23,622 nucleotides of DNA, taken from IMG/VR virus record IMGVR_UViG_3300017967_008316, positions 1 to 23,622 of that record; one strand, written 5' to 3'. Source of the stretch: a virus. The notes under the pieces were generated by a model. It saw only the letters and a program-made list of their open reading frames with translations, had not been told where the DNA came from and ran no database searches. This document shows positions 7,288 to 12,713 of this stretch, piece by piece. Both the position numbers and the translations under genes were made by a program. Position 1 is the first letter of the stretch, and each line of letters starts with the position of its first letter.

Positions 7288-8426
7288 TGGACTTTGTAAT
7301 AGACGGAAATGCCTATCTGAATGTAGCAATTAGCGTTACTAAATCTATAGCTTATAGAGATAAATCTATAGGCTCTAAATATTACGTTAATGATATATTC
7401 AATGATGGCAAGTCTATTCTGAAAGAAGAAGTAAAGATACAATTTAGAAACTTCTGTCTTAATTATATGAATTCACTAATTGCACCGGTTGGGAATAAAC
7501 TCAACCGTGTGCATTTAGTATTCGATTCAAGAAGCTGGAGAAAAAATTATATCAGAAAATTCTTTAATGATTCTAACTTTGAAACAAGTGTAGCACCTAC
7601 TGCATTTAAGTACAAAGGAAATAGAAAAAAGGATGACAACATTCATCTTTTCTTCGATTACTTTCAAAGTGAGATTGCTCCCCACCTAATGAAGGAAGCA
7701 GGGGTTAACTATTACAGAATAGATTCTACGGAAGGAGATGATATCATTGCCTACCTATGTGAGGTAATAGAAGGTGATATCATGGTGTACACAGTAGACA
7801 GCGATCTTAAGCAATTAACATATTCTCCTAAGAATAACATAATTGTTATATACCCGAAGCAAATGTCTAAGCATAAGAAATTATGTGTTCCTCAGGAGTT
7901 TAATCCTAGTCACGCTGAAGACGAAACAGATAACTTCTTTTCTCTTACCGAGTCTCATATTGTTACTCCAGCAATTGACAAAACAATTAATCTTCTTAAA
8001 AGCAGAGACTACGTTGAATACAAAGTAGATCCAGTTTTGGAGGTATTTACTAAAATATTTAGAGGTGATAAGAAGGATAACATTCCAAAAATGGATAAGA
8101 TGACTCCTACTAAAACTTCTAAAATGATAGATGCTATACGCAGTAATTACGGTAACTATTCCCTAAATTTGCTGGATGATCTAGACGAAAAATTCATAGA
8201 CTTTATAGTAGAAAACATAAGTATACTAAATAAAGTCAACGATATTGATAAGCTAAAGGACGTGAGAAAACACTTTATGTTCAACGCTAGAATTATCAGA
8301 TTATCGTCTAAGCTGTTTCCAAAGGAGGTCAGAGTTAGCCTAAGTAGTGGTATTGACTCCAAAAAGTTTATGAGTTTCAATTCTAAGAAATTCAATCACA
8401 TTAAAAATAACCCATCATTAATATGA
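7287..8426 (+). CDS. rnh: T4-type RNase H, 5'-3' exonuclease of the FEN-1 family
   Basis: 379 residues from the ATG at 7287, which overlaps the upstream stop as TGATG; an in-frame TTG at 7284 is less likely. It removes RNA primers and adjacent DNA from lagging-strand fragments. Acidic metal-site residues of the family are seen: D6 (VIDGNAY), D80 (LVFDSRSWR), E149/D151/D152 (EGDDIIAY), D171/D173 (VDSDLKQL), and GDKKDNIP (260-267) in the helix-hairpin-helix region. It is longer than T4 RNase H (305). The extra length includes a stretch at about 195-250 between the last active-site acids and the HhH. Its position after gp32 matches T4. Confidence 0.9.
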   Translation: MDFVIDGNAYLNVAISVTKSIAYRDKSIGSKYYVNDIFNDGKSILKEEVKIQFRNFCLNYMNSLIAPVGNKLNRVHLVFDSRSWRKNYIRKFFNDSNFETSVAPTAFKYKGNRKKDDNIHLFFDYFQSEIAPHLMKEAGVNYYRIDSTEGDDIIAYLCEVIEGDIMVYTVDSDLKQLTYSPKNNIIVIYPKQMSKHKKLCVPQEFNPSHAEDETDNFFSLTESHIVTPAIDKTINLLKSRDYVEYKVDPVLEVFTKIFRGDKKDNIPKMDKMTPTKTSKMIDAIRSNYGNYSLNLLDDLDEKFIDFIVENISILNKVNDIDKLKDVRKHFMFNARIIRLSSKLFPKEVRVSLSSGIDSKKFMSFNSKKFNHIKNNPSLI

Positions 8427-8722
8427 GACCTCTATACGAAAGAGTATTGATCAGACCGAAAGTCAAAGAAACAAAAACATCAGGAGGAATCATGCTTCCT
8501 GAAAAAGCGGTAAAGCGACCAAATATTGGAACTGTAGTTTCATGTGGAGAAGGAGTTCCACATCAACCAATGGCAGTAAAACCAGGAGACTTAGTGCTAT
8601 GTAATAGATTTGCAGGTACTGAAATTACCTATAAAGGGGAAAAGCACTACATTATCCTTTCCAATGAAATCATGGCAGTTTTAGATGATATCAATGATAT
8701 CGAACTAGAAGAGTTCGAGTAG
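8423..8722 (+). CDS. GroES-type co-chaperonin
   Basis: 99 residues covering the whole GroES domain: RPLYERVLIRPK at the N-terminus, a mobile loop near KTSGGIMLPEKA, GTVVSCGEG, KPGDLVLCNRFAGTEI, and EIMAVLDD at the end. An acidic tail (ELEEFE) is appended. It caps the host GroEL ring. T4 uses gp31 in this way to fold its major capsid protein, so the same job is likely here, though this protein looks like true GroES and not gp31. The start overlaps the RNase H stop (ATGA). A strong terminator follows. Confidence 0.93.
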   Translation: MRPLYERVLIRPKVKETKTSGGIMLPEKAVKRPNIGTVVSCGEGVPHQPMAVKPGDLVLCNRFAGTEITYKGEKHYIILSNEIMAVLDDINDIELEEFE

Positions 8723-8742
8723 ACTTCCTAAATCAATTAAAT

Positions 8743-8773
8743 AAAAAGCGACTCAATACTGGGTCGCTTTTTT
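8743..8773 (+). terminator. Rho-independent terminator after the GroES gene
   Basis: Stem GCGACTC (8748-8754) / GGGTCGC (8761-8767), with one T:G pair and a 6-nt loop, is flanked by an A-run and followed by T6. It separates the replication block from the rhodopsin operon. Confidence 0.9.
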
Positions 8774-8779
8774 AGTATA
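8773..8779 (+). promoter_or_regulatory. TAGTATA box at the end of the terminator
   Basis: The TAGTATA heptamer overlaps the end of the terminator T-run. It is 53 bases from the ATG at 8832, so it does not show the 24-nt spacing of the other copies; it may still serve the rhodopsin operon. Confidence 0.3.
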
Positions 8780-8804
8780 CGAGAAATTAACCTGCGTAAT
8801 ATGA

Positions 8805-8820
8805 AATAAATAAAATAAAT
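8805..8820 (+). promoter_or_regulatory. late-promoter-like box before the rhodopsin operon
   Basis: The run contains ATAAATAAAATAAA (8806-8819), a 14-mer that recurs exactly at 13656-13669. It begins 26 bases before the ATG at 8832, similar to the 25-28 bases seen for the ATAAATA boxes at 4331 and in front of the tail sheath. It suggests late transcription of the operon. Confidence 0.45.
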
Positions 8821-8831
8821 CCCCGAGGGTG

Positions 8832-9371
8832 ATGATAGCTAGAAGATTAAGAGAAATATTGACGTATTATGACTCTGAGCCAACTGAAGTTTTGCAAGGA
8901 CTGATATGGCTAGTGTTTTTTCCGATAGTTCTCTTGAGCGAGATGACTGGCCCAGTTACTTATTTAGTCGCTCCGTCGATGGTTATCGGATGGCTGGCAA
9001 TATATGCAGCCGCTAAGTCCTGCATAAAGACTAGACTATATACTTCGTTCGCGTATGGATTACTTTCTCTAATTGCTGCTTATGTTTTTATAAGTAATGG
9101 AGGTCTTAAAGTACATGCTACAAATTGGGGATGGGTTGTGATATGTATTAGCGCAATTTCTAACATAAAAAGAGTAAGACAGAAATACCTAAAGGAAATG
9201 AGCCCATCTGTTATTGACCGCGTCTTAGAAGAAGACGAAGAATCTGAAGTTGAGCAAACGATAGAAAGAATGTATCGAGATGATATGCTTAAGAAGATAG
9301 AGGAACTGCAGCGAGAAAACATAGAACTTAGATTCAAGATCGCAGATCTTCAAACAAAAAACGAAGAATGA
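8832..9371 (+). CDS. four-helix membrane protein with a cytoplasmic coiled coil (first gene of the rhodopsin operon)
   Basis: 179 residues from the ATG at 8832 (an in-frame GTG lies one codon upstream). Four hydrophobic segments lie at about 18-36, 42-62, 70-89 and 98-113, followed by a charged region (KRVRQKYLKE) and an acidic-basic heptad-like stretch at about 135-178 ending in KIEELQRENIELRFKI, a likely coiled coil. By the positive-inside rule the tail is cytoplasmic. The family is not recognised. Its last codons overlap the kinase start (ATGA). It may be a partner, scaffold or output adaptor of the sensor pair. A holin is a less attractive alternative because of the four helices and the long coiled coil. 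Confidence 0.75.
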   Translation: MIARRLREILTYYDSEPTEVLQGLIWLVFFPIVLLSEMTGPVTYLVAPSMVIGWLAIYAAAKSCIKTRLYTSFAYGLLSLIAAYVFISNGGLKVHATNWGWVVICISAISNIKRVRQKYLKEMSPSVIDRVLEEDEESEVEQTIERMYRDDMLKKIEELQRENIELRFKIADLQTKNEE

Positions 9372-10645
9372 TGTTAAAATTATTTGCAGGTATTTCTATC
9401 AGATCTAAAATAGCGCTATTTATGGCGTCCTCAATAATGTTAGGTTTTCTCATAGTAAAGAGCCTTTTATTGTTCGGGTTCTGTAACTACTCTACTCTCA
9501 CAAATTGGTATGAGTGGTTCTCAGTAATCTTCTTCATGCCTCCATTTTTTACTCTATTCTTGGAGATATTATACCTGAAGGCTCATATTAAACGTGAATT
9601 TAATCAAAAGAATCACGAGCTCATGGAGCTTGATAAATTCATTAATGAGGCCGCTCTTATATCTAAGACTGACTCCAAGGGAAGAATAGTGTTTGTAAAT
9701 AAGAGATTTGAAGAAGTATCCAAATGGAAAAAAAGAGAGATACTCGGAAAAGACCATAGAGTATTAAACTCAGGCACTCATCCAAGTAAATTTTGGATGG
9801 ATATGTATAAAACAACAGTCAAGCAAAAAAAGATTTGGAACTCAATTGTCACCAACGTGGCAAAAGATGGATCCTTATATTATGTCGATAGTTATATAAA
9901 GGCAGAATTTGATCCTAAGGGTGAAAATATTGTTGGCTTTACGTCAATTAGATATGATGTAACTCAAGTGGTAGACTCTATGAATGAAATAAACAAGAAA
10001 AATACCTATCTTGAACATGCTGCTAAGATTCTTAGACACGATATGCATAGTGGAATTAACACATATATACCAAGAGGATTAAGTTCCCTAAAGAGAAGAT
10101 TAACCGAAGAAAGAATAGAAGAATTAAAGATATCTGCTCCTCTTAGGATGATTGAAGAAGGTCTGAAACATACTCAAAGGGTTTACGTAGGCGTCAAAGA
10201 ATTCACCAACCTAGTTAAGAAGGATACTCAGCTTGATATGGAAATAATTAATCCGAGCAAAGCTTTAAAGGATTACCTATCTTCTACTTCATATTCAAAG
10301 CAAGTAAGAATAGATGAAATACCCGAGATAGAAGCAAACGAGGCTCTTTTTTGCACCGCAGTTGATAATCTAATTAGAAACGGATTAAAGTATAATGACA
10401 GTGAATCAAAGAAAGTTCTAATTTATCAAGAAGAAGACTGCATAGTAGTCCAAGATAATGGGAGAGGAATTACACAAGAGGACTTTGAAAAGCTATCACA
10501 ACCTTATACTAGAAAGAAAAATCAAAAAGAATCCGGCTCAGGTTTAGGACTAAATATATGTGTTGCAATTCTTCAAGAGCATGGATTTTCTATATGGGTA
10601 GACGAACAGCCGGTTGGGACTAAATTAAAAATCAAAGTAAAATGA
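9368..10645 (+). CDS. membrane PAS-domain sensor histidine kinase
   Basis: 425 residues. Two membrane helices at about 14-38 and 48-70 have only a very short outer loop, so there is no extracellular sensor domain. A linker helix follows, then a PAS domain at about 90-200 (ISKTDSKGRIVFVNKRFEEVS ... NGTxxYV-type core, SIRYDVTQ). The phosphoacceptor is probably H224 in LRHDMHSGIN. The ATPase domain shows the N box (DNLIRNGLKYND, 333-344), G1 (DNGRGI, 363-368), an F-box-like QPYTRK and G2 (GSGLGL, 390-395), so it appears catalytically intact. No response regulator is in the window. The gene overlaps both neighbours by ATGA, including the rhodopsin gene. The two-helix topology matches rhodopsin transducers (Htr type). 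I infer that light sensed by the rhodopsin controls this kinase. Confidence 0.92.
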   Translation: MMLKLFAGISIRSKIALFMASSIMLGFLIVKSLLLFGFCNYSTLTNWYEWFSVIFFMPPFFTLFLEILYLKAHIKREFNQKNHELMELDKFINEAALISKTDSKGRIVFVNKRFEEVSKWKKREILGKDHRVLNSGTHPSKFWMDMYKTTVKQKKIWNSIVTNVAKDGSLYYVDSYIKAEFDPKGENIVGFTSIRYDVTQVVDSMNEINKKNTYLEHAAKILRHDMHSGINTYIPRGLSSLKRRLTEERIEELKISAPLRMIEEGLKHTQRVYVGVKEFTNLVKKDTQLDMEIINPSKALKDYLSSTSYSKQVRIDEIPEIEANEALFCTAVDNLIRNGLKYNDSESKKVLIYQEEDCIVVQDNGRGITQEDFEKLSQPYTRKKNQKESGSGLGLNICVAILQEHGFSIWVDEQPVGTKLKIKVK

Positions 10646-11268
10646 GCACTCTATTGATCATAACATCTATAATATTCGCAACAAGCGCAGGATTCTTTTA
10701 TCTAAAGAAGGAATCATCGTTAATGAACAAGATATCGATACTGATACTTTTAATTGCTTCGTCTAATTACCTGTTAATGTCTCAATTTGCTGACTATGAA
10801 AATATTAGAGCGCTTAGATATACTGATTGGTTCCTGACCGTTCCACTTCTAGTATATCAAATGTGCTGTCTATTCATGAAGAAACCAGCATCAATTAAAA
10901 CATGTGGAGTAAGCTTATTAATGATACTCTTAATGTTGGTCTGTGGTCTCTCAGGTGAGCTTGGAATATCCAAAGAGATTCAAATGTTAGATATAAAGCC
11001 TCATGAATGGAAGCCCTTAATGGGAATGCTAGGGATTGGTTTTAGCTTAAATGCGTTTCTGTTTTTAACTGGAGAAATGAAGGAAGCAAACGATATTAAA
11101 CTATTCGTAATAATAATAAGCCTCTGGCAATTTTATCCTATTGTGTATTTCTTAGCTGATAGCCAATATACAATAATAGGCTATTCAATAGCTGATGTCA
11201 TTGCTAAAGTTGGAGGAGCATTCGTTATGGCTTACTTCTGTGACCAATGTCACATGTCCAGTAAATAA
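10642..11268 (+). CDS. microbial (type I) rhodopsin, probable light sensor
   Basis: 208 residues, seven hydrophobic helices (about 3-20, 30-50, 59-80, 86-104, 124-146, 152-172, 176-200). Helix C reads RYTDWFLTVPLLVYQ: R59, D62, T66 and Q73 match bacteriorhodopsin R82, D85, T89 and D96, giving a D-T-Q motif; L70 is at the proteorhodopsin colour-tuning site, where Leu means green. Helix F has W162-x-x-Y165-P166-x-x-Y169. Helix G has D185-x-x-x-K189 (ADVIAKVGG), the counter-ion and retinal Schiff-base lysine. GLSGELG (102-108) resembles GYMGEAG of proteorhodopsin. It is short (bacteriorhodopsin and proteorhodopsin have about 250 or more) because the loops are short; no core helix is missing. No carboxylate donor is present, which fits sensing. 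It overlaps the kinase gene (ATGA). Retinal must come from the host, as no synthesis gene is seen here. Confidence 0.93.
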   Translation: MSTLLIITSIIFATSAGFFYLKKESSLMNKISILILLIASSNYLLMSQFADYENIRALRYTDWFLTVPLLVYQMCCLFMKKPASIKTCGVSLLMILLMLVCGLSGELGISKEIQMLDIKPHEWKPLMGMLGIGFSLNAFLFLTGEMKEANDIKLFVIIISLWQFYPIVYFLADSQYTIIGYSIADVIAKVGGAFVMAYFCDQCHMSSK

Positions 11269-11301
11269 TTTCACTCAGGCCTTTAAATTTAGAAAACCTT
11301 T

Positions 11302-11332
11302 TAGTATAGTCTAGTATAAATAATCATACTAG
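11302..11332 (+). promoter_or_regulatory. double TAGTATA and TATAAATA promoter-like region with inverted repeat before the structured RNA
   Basis: TAGTATA occurs at 11302-11308 and 11312-11318; the second copy runs into TATAAATA (11315-11322), an exact match to the T4 late consensus. The sequence CTAGTAT (11311-11317) and its inverted copy ATACTAG (11326-11332) flank 8 nt, so the site could also bind a dimeric regulator. It lies just upstream of the boxA-like element and the RNA. Confidence 0.55.
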
Positions 11333-11338
11333 AACAAA

Positions 11339-11358
11339 AAGTTCTTTGACTTATTGGT
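11339..11358 (+). promoter_or_regulatory. boxA-like antitermination element (copy 1)
   Basis: AAGTTCTTTGAC followed by TTATTGGT. The same sequence with one change recurs at 12053-12072. From memory, GTTCTTTGACATATTGG-like sequence stands before rRNA operons of Bacteroidota, and it resembles the E. coli boxA TGCTCTTTAACA, bound by NusB-S10 to allow transcription of untranslated RNA. Here it starts the long non-coding region. Confidence 0.55.
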
Positions 11359-11359
11359 G

Positions 11360-11780
11360 AAAGGCGCTTGAAACCGACGGGTGAACGGCGTTGATGTGTG
11401 CCAGAATAATAGGTAAGCAAAGCCTATAACGGACCGAATTAGATCGATGGATCGCAGAAAGGTGATGAGCCTCCCTGGTTAAATGACCAGGCTGAATCAG
11501 ATAACTACTGGAATTCGGGTCTCCGGCAAAAAACTACAAATCTGATTTGTAAATCTCTTATGGGTAAAATAACAATTCCCATCTAGTGACCGAATAATCT
11601 TTTCGTTTGTGAGATAAGGTGATTCTAAAGATCGTAGTAATTAAATCAATGATTTGAGTGAGCGCAAACTCAAATTAAGATTTATTTCGACAGAAGTTTT
11701 AGAAGGCAGAGATAAAAAAGCAAGCGGCCGGGCTGAAGGTAATCAGTAATCCTTCTGCATCTACTTTCACTTTAAATAAG
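11360..11780 (+). ncRNA. large structured non-coding RNA of unknown family
   Basis: No credible ORF, but many complementary segments. A long-range helix pairs 11363-11370 (GGCGCTTG) with 11721-11729 (CAAGCGGCC, one bulged G), closing a domain of about 370 nt. Inside, 11434-11440 (CCGAATT) pairs with 11512-11518 (AATTCGG), enclosing a hairpin CCTGG/CCAGG (11474-11478 / 11487-11491). Further hairpins are ATGGG/CCCAT (11560-11582 region), ATTTGAGT/ACTCAAAT (about 11652-11675) and GAAGG/CCTTC (11735-11756 region). A promoter-like box and a boxA-like element lie upstream and tRNA genes downstream. Large ornate RNAs (GOLLD, ROOL) are found next to phage tRNA genes, but I cannot match this one to them; it shows no clear RNase P, tmRNA or intron signature. 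The exact ends are uncertain. Confidence 0.6.
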
Positions 11781-11790
11781 ATCAAAACTT

Positions 11791-11797
11791 TAGTATA
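11791..11797 (+). promoter_or_regulatory. TAGTATA promoter-like box before the 28-codon ORF
   Basis: TAGTATA ends 24 nt before the ATG at 11821, the same distance as at two other genes in the window. Confidence 0.5.
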
Positions 11798-11820
11798 GTT
11801 AAACAGAAGAAATTAAACAG

Positions 11821-11907
11821 ATGAATTACACTGTCTCAAATATCACATCAACAAGGTTAGGTATATTAAGACTAATAGGAACATCTCCTACTCAGGATCC
11901 AGTGTAA
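11821..11907 (+). CDS. 28-residue small ORF with its own promoter box and terminator
   Basis: ATG to TAA encodes MNYTVSNITSTRLGILRL followed by IGTSPTQDPV. It is unlike anything I recognise. The case for a real gene is its setting: a TAGTATA box exactly 24 nt upstream, an A-rich leader (GAAGAAATTAAACAG) of the style used by other starts here, and a strong terminator 24 nt downstream. The middle is hydrophobic and the ends polar, too short for a clear membrane helix. It could instead be a leader peptide or a short regulatory RNA. Confidence 0.4.
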   Translation: MNYTVSNITSTRLGILRLIGTSPTQDPV

Positions 11908-11930
11908 GATTATCTAAACGTAGAAAATTT

Positions 11931-11964
11931 AAATCTGGATCCAAAAGATCCAGATTTTTTTTTG
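11931..11964 (+). terminator. Rho-independent terminator before the first tRNA cluster
   Basis: A perfect 11-bp stem AAATCTGGATC (11931-11941) / GATCCAGATTT (11947-11957) with loop CAAAA runs into a T-tract. Confidence 0.92.
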
Positions 11965-11974
11965 ACATATATTT

Positions 11975-12049
11975 GCTTCCATAGCTCAACTTGGCTAGAG
12001 CACCTGATTTGTACTCAGGGGGTTGTGGGTTCGATTCCTACTGGAAGCT
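11975..12049 (+). tRNA. tRNA-Thr (anticodon UGU)
   Basis: Acceptor GCTTCCA / TGGAAGC, D arm AGCTC...GAGC, anticodon stem CCTGA/TCAGG with loop TTTGTAC (anticodon TGT, reads ACA), T arm with GGTTCGATTCC. The 3' CCA is not encoded. First of a run of four tRNA genes. Confidence 0.95.
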
Positions 12050-12052
12050 CAA

Positions 12053-12072
12053 AGAAGTTCTTTGACGTATTG
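12053..12072 (+). promoter_or_regulatory. boxA-like antitermination element (copy 2)
   Basis: AAGTTCTTTGAC followed by GTATTGGT sits between tRNA-Thr and tRNA-Gly. It differs from the copy at 11339-11358 at one position. Two copies in untranslated RNA units support an antitermination role. Confidence 0.55.
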
Positions 12073-12080
12073 GTTTAATT

Positions 12081-12153
12081 GCGGAAGTAGCTCAGTTGGT
12101 AGAGCATTAGCCTTCCAAGCTAAGGGTCGCGGGTTCGAATCCCGTCTTCCGCT
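12081..12153 (+). tRNA. tRNA-Gly (anticodon UCC)
   Basis: Acceptor GCGGAAG / CTTCCGC, D arm GCTC...GAGC, anticodon stem TTAGC/GCTAA with loop CTTCCAA (anticodon TCC, reads GGA), T arm GCGGG TTCGAAT CCCGT. CCA is not encoded. Confidence 0.95.
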
Positions 12154-12159
12154 CTGATT

Positions 12160-12241
12160 GCCGAAGTGGTGGAATTGGTAGACACGCTGGTCTTAGGAAC
12201 CAGTGCTTCACAGCTTGTGGGTTCGAGCCCCACCTTCGGTA
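12160..12241 (+). tRNA. tRNA-Leu (anticodon UAG)
   Basis: Acceptor GCCGAAG / CTTCGGT (first pair G-U), typical Leu D arm (GGTGGAATTGGTAGACAC), anticodon stem CTGGT/ACCAG with loop CTTAGGA (TAG, reads CUA), a long variable arm and T arm GTGGG TTCGAGC CCCAC. 82 nt. Confidence 0.95.
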
Positions 12242-12248
12242 CTACATT

Positions 12249-12334
12249 GCCGCCCTGGTGAAATTGGTAGACACGAGGGACTTAAAATCCCTTGAGCAGT
12301 AATGCTCGTGCCGGTTCGATTCCGGCGGGCGGTA
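12249..12334 (+). tRNA. tRNA-Leu (anticodon UAA)
   Basis: Acceptor GCCGCCC / GGGCGGT, anticodon stem AGGGA/TCCCT with loop CTTAAAA (TAA, reads UUA), a long variable arm (TGAGCAGTAATGCTCG) and T arm GCCGG TTCGATT CCGGC. 86 nt, 7 nt after the other Leu tRNA. Confidence 0.95.
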
Positions 12335-12347
12335 CTAAACTTACGCA

Positions 12348-12713
12348 ATGATTAAAATTAAAATATCAACTAGAATAGTATTCTTAATAGGTAATTATGC
12401 GATTAAAATGCCTATTGATCTTAGAGGATATTATCAAGGCCTCAACGAAAAGTATCTGTATAATAAATACAGGAATTCAGGTCTTTTAGCAAAATTGATT
12501 TGGTCAAAACTAGGAATAGTAGTCCAACAGAGGGTTGACCCTATAAAATCTGATAAGATAAATCCGATCCTGGTTCTTAAAATCAAGAGTGAAATACCTG
12601 AGCTTAATATTTCTAACTGCGATCTACATAACCCAGTTAATTGGGGAATCTATAAGAATCAAACAGTTTTACTTGACTATGGAATCACTGAGAAAGTAAG
12701 CATGATGTATTAA
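12348..12713 (+). CDS. minimal protein-kinase-like protein
   Basis: 121 residues. The N-terminus STRIVFLIGNYAIKMP places K20 in an AIK-type strand like the ATP-binding lysine of kinases. Near the C-terminus CDLHNPVNWGI (91-101) resembles the kinase or aminoglycoside-phosphotransferase catalytic loop (D-x-H-x-x-N), and LLDYG (108-112) resembles the metal-binding DFG. The spacing between these is short and most of the C-lobe is missing, so this is either a degenerate kinase fold or a compact phage version; activity is uncertain. It follows the Leu tRNA after 13 nt and meets the minus-strand gene tail to tail, with the two stops overlapping. Confidence 0.55.
   Translation: MIKIKISTRIVFLIGNYAIKMPIDLRGYYQGLNEKYLYNKYRNSGLLAKLIWSKLGIVVQQRVDPIKSDKINPILVLKIKSEIPELNISNCDLHNPVNWGIYKNQTVLLDYGITEKVSMMY

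Noticed and set aside
10642-11268. Reading the seven-helix gene as a generic transporter or holin
   Set aside because: Helix C, F and G residues match type I rhodopsins at exact spacings, including D185-x-x-x-K189.
11360-11780. tmRNA, RNase P RNA, group I or group II intron, hammerhead ribozyme or rRNA fragment
   Set aside because: GTGATGAG and ACAGAA strings and an ACGGGTGA stretch invite these ideas, but the other required conserved segments of each family are not found.
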